Assembly: GCA_011322445.1 (NCBI GenBank)
Contig: DRMV01000022.1
Span: 1 to 44,652 of the forward strand
Direction of reading: 5' to 3'
DNA: 44,652 bases
Source: Chloroflexota bacterium
Lineage (GTDB): Bacteria > Chloroflexota > Anaerolineae > Anaerolineales > DRMV01
The translations under genes and the position numbers were made by a program. Below are positions 14,451 through 20,610 of this stretch, piece by piece; the first letter of the stretch is position 1, and every line of letters begins with the position of its first letter. The notes under the pieces are model-generated. The model was not told where the DNA came from. It worked only from the letters and a program-made list of their open reading frames with translations, and searched no databases.

Positions 14451-17400
14451 ATGGCGAACCGGACCCCCGCTTCAGAGGAATTTCCTCTGCTCCTCACCAA
14501 AATCCAGGTGCCGCGTCGGCCTCCGGGTGTGTTGCGTCGCGCCCGGTTGGTGGAAAGGTTGCACCAGAACCTCCACCGCCGCCTGACGTTTGTTACGGCC
14601 CCTGCGGGTTTTGGCAAAACAACCCTGCTGGTAGACTTCGCTGCTGAAGCGCCTGCCAGGGTAGGGTGGTATCACATCACCGCCGAGGACCGAGACCTGC
14701 GGCGCTTTGTGCGCTACCTCGCAGGGGCTTTCCTGCAGGTCTTCCCGCAGATGCGGGAGGTGTTTGCCGATTTGCTGGAAGGCGTGCTGCCGGCTCAAAA
14801 CCCGGTGGCCCTGGCGGGGTGGTTGAACAACTTGCTCGCCGAGCACGTGGATGATTTTACGCTGTTGGTGATTGACGATTACCACCTGGTGGGGGAACAG
14901 CAAGAGGTGGTGGATTTTGTGGAAGCATGGCTGGAGCATTTGCCCGACCAGGTGCGCTTGCTGATTGCCTCGCGCAGTGTGTATGGCATTCCTACCACCC
15001 GCCTTTACCTGCGAAATGAACTTGGCCTGATAGGCCCTGAAGATCTGCGCTTTACGGCGGAGGAGTTGCGGGCCCTGGCGCGGCTGGCTTATGACGTCGA
15101 CCTGCCGTTGGATTATGCCACTGATCTGGCTGCCCGTACCGATGGGTGGATCATTGCGATGCTGCTGGCTATTCGCCTGCGCACCGAGGGCAATATTCCT
15201 CTCATTCACGGTGAGCGAGAAGAACTGTACGCTTTTTTGGCGGAAGAAGTTCTCAGGCATCTGCCGGCCTATCTGGTGGATTTTTTGCTCAAGACCAGCC
15301 TTTTCGACGAGTTCGATGCCCCGCTGTGTCAGGAAGTGCTGCAGGAGCCGAAAGCGGCGGCTTATTTGCGGGAGGTTGAAAATCGCAATTTGTTCGTCAC
15401 CCGGGTAGATACGCGCGAAGGCGCGGTTTATCGGTATCACCAATTGTTTGCGGATTTTCTGCAGAGCCGCTTGCAGGCAGAGGCTCGAGAGGGCCGGGTG
15501 GCGCTTCATGCGCGGGCGGCGCGGTGGTTTTGGGAGCGGGGCGATGTCGAGCGGGCGGTGGCTCATCGGTTGGCGGCTGGCGATCGGGAAGGCGCGGCCG
15601 AATGGATGGATGCGGCAGCCCGGGAAGCATTTTTGAATGGTCACTTGGAGCTGTTGGCCCAGTGGGTGGCAACGTTGGAGAAGCCGGTGGACCTGCGCCC
15701 ACGCGCGCCGCGCTTGCTGCTTTACCATGCCAAGGCGTTAGGCAATCAACAACGCTTTGCCGATAGCGATGCGCTGCTGGCGCTGGCGCGGCCGGTGCTG
15801 GAACAGCAGCACGATGACTTGCTTTGGGCTAACCTTCTGGAAGCCCAGGGACTGAACGCCTACATGCAGCGCGACTATGCCCGGGCAGCGCAATTGGCCC
15901 GCAGTGCCAGCGAAGCACTGAGCAAACTGGGGGAAGGGCTCTGGGAAAAAGCACTGCGCTTTGCCCAGTCGCGACGGGTAGAGGCCCTGGCAATCTATTA
16001 TTTGGGGCAGCGTAGGGAGGCGTTGAAGAAGTTAGAAGGCGTGGTGCACGATCTGCGCGCGTTGGGCGGAGAGACGGCACGCGAGCGGCAGGAAAAGGCC
16101 TACAACCTGGCGATGGTTTTGCAAGACCTGGGGGTGCTCTATTTCCAGGAAGGCCGTTTAGGTGATGCGTTGCGTGCCTTTAGTGAAGTGAGAGATCTAT
16201 GGCGTGAGCATCATTTGAACCCGGTGGAATTTCCCGCCGTGCTGAACAACCTGGCGTTTCTGTACCACCGCAGCGGACAGCAGGAAATGGCGCTGCGCAC
16301 CTATTTAGAGGCCGCCGATGCGGCGCGTAAGCAAGGCTCTCCTAACCTGGCGGCCGTACTTTCAGGCATTGGGGAAATTTACTACGAAGAAGAGCGGTGG
16401 GAAGAGGCCCACAAGACCTTTCAAGAAGCGCTTGCTGTGGCGCGACAAAGTCAGTCGGCTGACTTCCTCGCCGCGGCCCATCGGGGAATGGCAAAACTGT
16501 GGGCTGCGCGTGGTCAGTTTGCCATGGCTTTCGAGCACTTGCGACAGGCGGCTGTGTTGTTGGGGCGTTCTGAGGAAAGCGCGTGGTATGCGGCCTGGAA
16601 GGGGCGGTTGTATTGGTTGCTGGGCGACGACAAGGCGGCTTTGGCCGCACTGTTGCCGCTTTTGGAACCGCGCGACGAGAGCCTTTTGCAGGAAGACGAG
16701 GCGCGCATCTTGTTGCTGACGGCAGCATTGTTGGCCGATCAGGGGGAAACCGAGCGCCCCCTGCGTTTGTTGCAGCGCGCTTTGGAAATGGTGGCCCATT
16801 TGGGGTATGTCCACTTCCTGCGGGTGGAAGCGCGCCGGTTGCAGGCGTTTTTCCGTCAGATGTCTGCGCGCCTGTCGCATCCTGTTTTGGAAGAGTTGGT
16901 GCGCCTGGGGCAGCCGCCCTTAGCCCTCGCGCTGGAAGCCCCTCAGCAGGTTGCCTGGCCGCCTTTGGTGGCGCATGGTTTTGGGGTGGGGGAAGTGTGG
17001 CTTGGCGAGGCGCGTATTTCTCGCGCGGCATGGCGGGCAATGGGGGCGCGGGCGCTGTTTTTCTTCATCCTCGACCGCGGCCCGGTGCGGAAAGAGGAAA
17101 TTGCGCTGGCTTTTTGGCCTGATTTCTCGCTGGCAAAGGTGAATAGCAATTTGCATGCTACCTTGTGGCGGGTGCGGCGAGCGTTGGGCGATAAGCATTT
17201 CATTCAGGTGGAAGAGGGGCGTTACCGCCTGCATCCTAATTTGCAGGTGCGCTATGACGTCGCGACGTTTGAACAACTGCTGCAAGAGGCTGCCCGCCTC
17301 ACCGAAGTGGAGAAGCAGCGGGGCTTGTTGGCGGAGGCGGTGCGGCTTTACCGCGGTGATTTCCTGGAGGATATGGACTTTCCCTGGGTGAGTGATCGGC

Positions 17401-17681
17401 GCTATGAATTGCAGCGCCGCTATGGAGAAGCCCTGGCGTGGCTGATTGAAGACGCCATGCGCCGGCGGGCGTGGCGAGAAGCCCTGACGTGGCTTGAGCC
17501 TGCCCTGGCAACGGAGCCGTATAACGACCGCTGGCATCTTTACCGTTTGCAGTGCCTCGCGGCCATGGGAAAGCCTTCCCGCGCGCGAGCCTACTACCGG
17601 GATTACCGCCGCCGTTTGAAAAAGGAGTTGGGGGTTGAGCCGGATGAGGCATTGCAACGTTTTGTCGAGTCCTTAGGGTAG
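14451..17681 (+). CDS. STAND ATPase-TPR regulator with C-terminal SARP-type winged helix and BTAD
   Basis: 1076 residues. The N-terminal NTPase of the MalT/STAND kind has Walker A APAGFGKTTL (50-59) and Walker B TLLVIDDYHLV (about 137-147), then an arginine-sensor-like ASRS segment. A long helical TPR region spans about 340-820. Instead of the LuxR helix-turn-helix usual in MalT, the C-terminus carries an OmpR/SARP-like winged helix (about 843-930, RGPVRKEEIALAFWPD, LHATLWRVRRALGD) followed by a bacterial transcriptional activation domain (about 935-1076). The protein should be an ATP-dependent transcription activator that oligomerises on an inducer. Its targets may be the importer/exporter genes just upstream, but it has its own candidate promoter and terminator, so that is only a guess. 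Confidence 0.9.
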   Translation: MANRTPASEEFPLLLTKIQVPRRPPGVLRRARLVERLHQNLHRRLTFVTAPAGFGKTTLLVDFAAEAPARVGWYHITAEDRDLRRFVRYLAGAFLQVFPQMREVFADLLEGVLPAQNPVALAGWLNNLLAEHVDDFTLLVIDDYHLVGEQQEVVDFVEAWLEHLPDQVRLLIASRSVYGIPTTRLYLRNELGLIGPEDLRFTAEELRALARLAYDVDLPLDYATDLAARTDGWIIAMLLAIRLRTEGNIPLIHGEREELYAFLAEEVLRHLPAYLVDFLLKTSLFDEFDAPLCQEVLQEPKAAAYLREVENRNLFVTRVDTREGAVYRYHQLFADFLQSRLQAEAREGRVALHARAARWFWERGDVERAVAHRLAAGDREGAAEWMDAAAREAFLNGHLELLAQWVATLEKPVDLRPRAPRLLLYHAKALGNQQRFADSDALLALARPVLEQQHDDLLWANLLEAQGLNAYMQRDYARAAQLARSASEALSKLGEGLWEKALRFAQSRRVEALAIYYLGQRREALKKLEGVVHDLRALGGETARERQEKAYNLAMVLQDLGVLYFQEGRLGDALRAFSEVRDLWREHHLNPVEFPAVLNNLAFLYHRSGQQEMALRTYLEAADAARKQGSPNLAAVLSGIGEIYYEEERWEEAHKTFQEALAVARQSQSADFLAAAHRGMAKLWAARGQFAMAFEHLRQAAVLLGRSEESAWYAAWKGRLYWLLGDDKAALAALLPLLEPRDESLLQEDEARILLLTAALLADQGETERPLRLLQRALEMVAHLGYVHFLRVEARRLQAFFRQMSARLSHPVLEELVRLGQPPLALALEAPQQVAWPPLVAHGFGVGEVWLGEARISRAAWRAMGARALFFFILDRGPVRKEEIALAFWPDFSLAKVNSNLHATLWRVRRALGDKHFIQVEEGRYRLHPNLQVRYDVATFEQLLQEAARLTEVEKQRGLLAEAVRLYRGDFLEDMDFPWVSDRRYELQRRYGEALAWLIEDAMRRRAWREALTWLEPALATEPYNDRWHLYRLQCLAAMGKPSRARAYYRDYRRRLKKELGVEPDEALQRFVESLG

Positions 17682-17730
17682 AGGGCACACCCAGGGGGAA
17701 GCCGGATGTGGAAGATGGTGACGCGTACAG

Positions 17731-17752
17731 ACCGCCTCAAGGCGGTTTTTTT
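17731..17752 (+). terminator. Rho-independent terminator of the regulator gene
   Basis: ACCGCC (17731-17736) and GGCGGT (17741-17746) enclose a TCAA loop and run straight into a T8 tract, 50 nt after the regulator stop codon. A clear intrinsic terminator. Confidence 0.9.
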
Positions 17753-17856
17753 ATTTGTTCAGAGGGTTGTTCATAGAGTAAGGGGTAAGATGCAGGCAAG
17801 AATTCGGTGATGACGTGGAGAGCGTCATTCGGTGGCTTGAACTAAGGAGGTTTCTC

Positions 17857-18024
17857 ATGTTGAACAATGTGATGAATCGGACGATGATGGCGCTGGCTGA
17901 CCCGCGTCGGCGGGCGTTGCTGCGGGTGGTGGTGATCGCGTTGGCGCTGCTGGCCAGCTGGCTTATTCCCCAGCACTACGCTTGGGCAGAAGGGGTTTTG
18001 ATTCCGGGCGGCCATGGCGTTTAA
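17857..18024 (+). CDS. Small exported pre-peptide (predicted 11-residue product)
   Basis: 55 residues. ATG 17857 is chosen because AAGGAGG (17844-17850) stands 6 nt before it, an excellent ribosome site; the frame is open a little further upstream without one. The sequence has a basic stretch (DPRRRALLR), a hydrophobic core (VVVIALALLASWLI) and an AWA signal-peptidase-I-type site at 42-44, leaving the predicted mature peptide EGVLIPGGHGV. It could instead stay as a single-pass membrane peptide. The next gene, 26 nt on, has an equally strong ribosome site and resembles RiPP-leader-like Os1348 proteins. Upstream, an ATTCGGTG direct repeat (17802-17809, 17827-17834) brackets a small ATGACG/CGTCAT hairpin. 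No family recognised. Confidence 0.7.
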   Translation: MLNNVMNRTMMALADPRRRALLRVVVIALALLASWLIPQHYAWAEGVLIPGGHGV

Positions 18025-18050
18025 CGGCAACCTCGACAAGGAGGCTCCCA

Positions 18051-18323
18051 ATGTGCAAACTAACCCTCAACGCCATTGTGACCCGGGCTTTGATGGATGA
18101 GCGTTTCTGCCAGGCCCTGTTGGCGGGACAGACCGACCAGGTCCTGCGCGAATTCCCTCTGGGCGAGGAAGAACGCTGGGTGTTGGAACATGCCCGGGCG
18201 GCCACGTTGGATGGGTTTGTCGCGCAGCTTCACGCGTTGATGCATCAACAGCAAGCGCCAGTGCCCGCGCCCGCAATGGACATGCCTGTGGCGGCGGCTT
18301 ACCAGGCGGTGGGCGCAGCCTGA
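18051..18323 (+). CDS. Os1348/NHLP-leader-like small protein
   Basis: 90 residues. ATG 18051 is set by AAGGAGG (18038-18044) with 6-nt spacing. Residues 1-65 are helical with the pattern IVTRALMDERFCQALLAGQ, then FPLGEEERWVL and TLDGFVAQL, which matches my recollection of the Os1348 family, short proteins related to the nitrile-hydratase-like leader (NHLP) peptides of RiPP precursors. The tail (about 70-90) is Pro/Ala/Met-rich and ends in alanines, without a double-Gly core or Cys/Ser/Thr-rich core. It may therefore be a regulatory or leader-like relative, not a true precursor. No RiPP-modifying enzyme is encoded in the window. It is probably co-transcribed with the pre-peptide gene. Confidence 0.7.
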   Translation: MCKLTLNAIVTRALMDERFCQALLAGQTDQVLREFPLGEEERWVLEHARAATLDGFVAQLHALMHQQQAPVPAPAMDMPVAAAYQAVGAA

Positions 18324-18491
18324 GAGAGCGGTGTAGTGGGCCTTCCTGGGGCGCATTCAAAGGTAGGGGTAGTAGATGCAAATAGTCTGACGAGCCTTTC
18401 CCCGTTGGAGCCTTGGGTGGGTGCGCATCGCTTTCCCGAGCACCGCAGAGGAAACACGCCGGGACCGCGGCCTCACGACGCACACGGAGCG

Positions 18492-19169
18492 ATGGAAATG
18501 GTGCCCACAAATTCTTTACAGGCAGTTGTGGGGGAAGATGCGGAGCGAAGGGCTCGTCTGAGGTTGGCCCTGGATGAGGGTGGGGGTGTTCTCCGGGCCT
18601 ACCTGACAGACCTCTTCGTGCAGGGGTGGGTGGCGGCGCTGCACGTCCGCGATCTGGAAACCAGCGACCATACCCATCGCGTGGCGCGCGCGACCGTGGC
18701 TCTCGGCCGGGCGTTGGGCCTTGATGAGTGGACGCTGCGTATCTGGCGCTGGGGAGCACTGTTGCACGACATTGGGAAAGTGGCCGTGCCCGATAACATC
18801 CTCCACAAACCGGGGCCGTTGACGGCAGAGGAGTGGCGCGTGATGCGCCGTCACCCGCTGCTGGCGCGAGAGATTCTTGAAAAAGCCGCTTTCCTGCCGG
18901 CCGAAATTGTAGAAATCCCTCTCTATCATCATGAGCGCTGGGATGGGAGTGGCTATCCCTTTGGCCTCAAAGAAGGTGAGATTCCGCTGGCGGCGCGAGC
19001 CTTTGCCGTCGTTGATGTGTGGGATGCCCTCCAAAGCGAGCGCCCGTATCGTCTTCCCTGGCCGCGGGAACGCGTGGTCCGCTACATGCAGGCCAACGCA
19101 GGTGTTCTTTTCGACCCCTATTTGGTAGAACTGTATATCCGCCTGTGGCGGCAAGGGTTGCAAGGTTAA
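18492..19169 (+). CDS. HD-GYP domain protein, probable c-di-GMP phosphodiesterase
   Basis: 225 residues from ATG 18492; ATG 18498 has better spacing from GGAG (18486-18489), and a GTG far upstream at 18336 is possible but has no ribosome site. The domain carries the family residues: H60/H62 in SDHTHRVA, the HD pair H92-D93 in LHDIGKVAVPDNILHKPG, H121, H146/H147 and the GYP signature HHERWDGSGYP (146-156). There is no receiver, GAF or PAS domain, only a short helical N-terminus, so it is a stand-alone HD-GYP protein. It should hydrolyse cyclic di-GMP in the cytoplasm and so lower matrix/adhesin output. The giant adhesin-like gene 1.4 kb away is a tempting but unproven target. Confidence 0.88.
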   Translation: MEMVPTNSLQAVVGEDAERRARLRLALDEGGGVLRAYLTDLFVQGWVAALHVRDLETSDHTHRVARATVALGRALGLDEWTLRIWRWGALLHDIGKVAVPDNILHKPGPLTAEEWRVMRRHPLLAREILEKAAFLPAEIVEIPLYHHERWDGSGYPFGLKEGEIPLAARAFAVVDVWDALQSERPYRLPWPRERVVRYMQANAGVLFDPYLVELYIRLWRQGLQG

Positions 19170-19260
19170 AGTTTCTACCAGGTCGAAAAATGTGAGGGGT
19201 ACGACGGTGAGCTGAAGGTGAAAATGGATTAGGTTGGTTGTGTGGGGAAAGTGTAACGAA

Positions 19261-19293
19261 GAAAGCGGAGCAGAAGAAACCTGCTCCGCTTTC
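19261..19293 (+). terminator. Strong 13-bp hairpin terminator behind the HD-GYP gene
   Basis: GAAAGCGGAGCAG (19261-19273) pairs perfectly with CTGCTCCGCTTTC (19281-19293) across a 7-nt loop, 92 nt after the HD-GYP stop. The T-tract is short on the plus strand. The hairpin lies between convergent genes and may serve both directions. The rest of 19170-19402 holds no gene. Confidence 0.6.
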
Positions 19294-19369
19294 TCGCGCC
19301 TTTGGTGCTTTCCTTTCTTGGGCCGTTGGCCTTGTGCCTCACCCTTATGCTGTGTTGGGGAAGGAGGAA

Positions 19370-19390
19370 GGAAGAAGGAAGAAGGAAGAA
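19370..19390 (+). repeat. Three GGAAGAA 7-bp tandem repeats
   Basis: Three exact copies of GGAAGAA (19370-19376, 19377-19383, 19384-19390), with purine-rich partial copies before. They lie 12 nt from the 3' end of the CopD-like gene. The 7-bp period is the same as in the other intergenic arrays of the window. Confidence 0.8.
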
Positions 19391-19402
19391 AATAAGCAGC
19401 CT

Positions 19403-19870
19403 CTATCCAGCCAGGGCCGCGCCAAAGCTGCTGAGAAGCAAAACGCCGATGCCTAACGCGATGTTGATGTAAAGCAAGGTGGCGCTGAGTTTGGCGCGCT
19501 GGGGCGTGGCTTGCCCTTTACTCAGCACCAGCGTCCGCACCAGTGCGATGATGACCATGACGATGACGAAGATGTGTTTGGTGGCGAGGGTGTTGGCGTA
19601 AGGGTTGCCGAAGTGGAAAAGCCCCAGAAAGTGCGGGGAATGCTTTGCCATCAAAGCGCCGGTGATGGCCAGCCCTACCATGCTGATGTAGGCCAAAATG
19701 CTTTGGCGCTTTTGCATGGTGCTGAGCACTTTTTTGGTTTGCGGTGTTTGGCCTAATACCTGAACCACAGTGGGGCGGAAAGTGATCCCGATGGCAATCA
19801 TCCCGCCGATCCAGGTGACGGCAAACAGGTCGTGCAAGAAAGAAATGATGGCTAAACTTTGTGCAGACAT
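19403..19870 (-). CDS. CopD-like four-helix membrane protein
   Basis: 155 residues, encoded on the minus strand with AGGAG (plus 19877-19881) at 6-nt spacing. There are four hydrophobic helices. The first contains LHDLFAVTWIGGM, the His-xx-(6)-WIGGM pattern of CopD/DUF2269-type integral membrane proteins, and the third begins KHIFVIVMVI with another in-membrane-edge His. These could bind haem or copper by analogy with the family, which is not proven. It lies 21 nt behind the MarR-family gene and is almost certainly in its operon, so its expression probably responds to the MarR ligand. Confidence 0.75.
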   Translation of the reverse strand: MSAQSLAIISFLHDLFAVTWIGGMIAIGITFRPTVVQVLGQTPQTKKVLSTMQKRQSILAYISMVGLAITGALMAKHSPHFLGLFHFGNPYANTLATKHIFVIVMVIIALVRTLVLSKGQATPQRAKLSATLLYINIALGIGVLLLSSFGAALAG

Positions 19871-19891
19871 GGTGCTCTCCTGAAAAGAGGG

Positions 19892-20338
19892 TTAGGTGGA
19901 CAAATGGGAAGGGTTGCGCGAACTGGCTTCCGCGGCGTGCAGGGCGCGTTCCCAAAGGGCGAGCAGGGTTTCCTGCTCGGCGGCGGTCAGCCCGCTGAGG
20001 AACTGGCGCGCTTTGGCACGGCGGAATGCCAGGACTTCCTGATACAGGGCCTCTCCCTGTGGGGTGAGGAAAAGACGTCGTGCCCGTTTGTCGGTGGGGT
20101 CGGGCTCGCGGCGCAGCAGCCCGCCTTGCTCCAGCCGACGAAGCCCCACGCTGACGGTGGGCGAGGTCAGCCCCAGCCCGGTCGCCACGTTTTGAATGTG
20201 GCAGCCGGGGTGGTCGGCAATCCAGCTCAAGAGCATGAGTTGCGCGGGTGAGATCTGGAAGGCTTCGAAGGGCGGGGCTTCTGCCCCCAGGGTGCGCAGG
20301 CGGTAAAGCAGGTGGAGAAAGCGATCTTCGATGTTCAT
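19892..20338 (-). CDS. MarR-family transcriptional regulator
   Basis: 148 residues on the minus strand. It has the MarR winged helix-turn-helix: PAQLMLLSWIADHPG, then VATGLGLTSPTVSVGLRRLE as recognition region, and the wing REPDPTDKRARRLFLT with the conserved Asp-x-x-Asp-Lys-Arg pattern. N- and C-terminal helices serve dimerisation. It is the first gene of a two-gene operon with the CopD-like protein. A 17-bp palindrome of the MarR operator type overlaps its own promoter region, suggesting autorepression relieved by a small ligand or oxidant. The only Cys in the protein is in PGCHIQN, at the start of the DNA-binding domain; whether it senses redox is unknown. Confidence 0.93.
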   Translation of the reverse strand: MNIEDRFLHLLYRLRTLGAEAPPFEAFQISPAQLMLLSWIADHPGCHIQNVATGLGLTSPTVSVGLRRLEQGGLLRREPDPTDKRARRLFLTPQGEALYQEVLAFRRAKARQFLSGLTAAEQETLLALWERALHAAEASSRNPSHLST

Positions 20339-20361
20339 GGGGAGGCTCTTCTGAGGTGGTG

Positions 20362-20374
20362 CTCATAGTATGAG
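20362..20374. promoter_or_regulatory. 13-bp perfect palindrome in the marR leader
   Basis: CTCATAGTATGAG is a perfect inverted repeat (6+1+6), 24-36 nt ahead of the MarR start codon, within the predicted transcript. It may be a second operator or a small RNA hairpin. Confidence 0.4.
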
Positions 20375-20418
20375 GGGGAGATCACACTTTTCGGCCGCGC
20401 ACTGAGCCGCAAGCGATG

Positions 20419-20435
20419 TTAGTTAGGCTATCTAA
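20419..20435. promoter_or_regulatory. MarR-type operator palindrome
   Basis: TTAGTTAGGCTATCTAA is a 17-bp inverted repeat with one mismatched pair (TTAG.TAG.CTA.CTAA around a central G), the shape of MarR/SlyA-class sites. On the minus strand it begins directly after the -10 box, so a bound dimer would cover the transcription start of the marR operon. Confidence 0.65.
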
Positions 20436-20441
20436 ATTATA
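20436..20441 (-). promoter_or_regulatory. -10 box TATAAT of the marR-copD-like operon
   Basis: A perfect TATAAT on the minus strand about 100 nt upstream of the MarR start codon, abutting the operator palindrome. No good -35 hexamer is visible at 17 bp. Confidence 0.5.
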
Positions 20442-20540
20442 CTCCCGTTTTGGCTCAGGGGAAGAGGTGGTCTGTCAGCGTTTGGCCACGTACTGAACTT
20501 TTCCACCCGATTTGGCACGGTCACCCTGGAAACGGTCTCC

Positions 20541-20569
20541 TTGACAATAGGACTAAAGGGCTATATACT
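20541..20569 (+). promoter_or_regulatory. Near-consensus sigma-70-type promoter of the giant gene
   Basis: TTGACA (20541-20546), a 17-bp spacer and TATACT (20564-20569), ten of eleven informative positions at consensus or better. The transcription start should fall near 20576, giving a leader of about 34 nt. It is the best promoter match in the window and points away from the marR operon. Confidence 0.8.
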
Positions 20570-20598
20570 TTATGTCGTAAAGTCGATTCCGGAGGTTG

Positions 20599-20610
20599 AT
20601 GGGCCCTTAA
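20599..20610 (+). CDS. Three-codon upstream ORF (Met-Gly-Pro) overlapping the giant gene start
   Basis: ATG GGC CCT TAA follows GGAGG (20591-20595) by only 3 nt. Its TAA shares the A of the giant gene's ATG (TAATG). The giant gene start lies 14 nt from GGAGG, too far for normal initiation, so re-initiation after this mini-ORF is plausible. It may also be a chance arrangement. Confidence 0.35.
   Translation: MGP

Noticed and set aside
17857-18323. Complete RiPP cluster
   Set aside because: No modification enzyme, protease or dedicated exporter is encoded nearby, and the second protein has no evident core peptide.
18324-18491. Possible c-di-GMP riboswitch in the leader of the HD-GYP gene
   Set aside because: I could not find the GEMM consensus pieces in order; the leader shows no convincing conserved structure.
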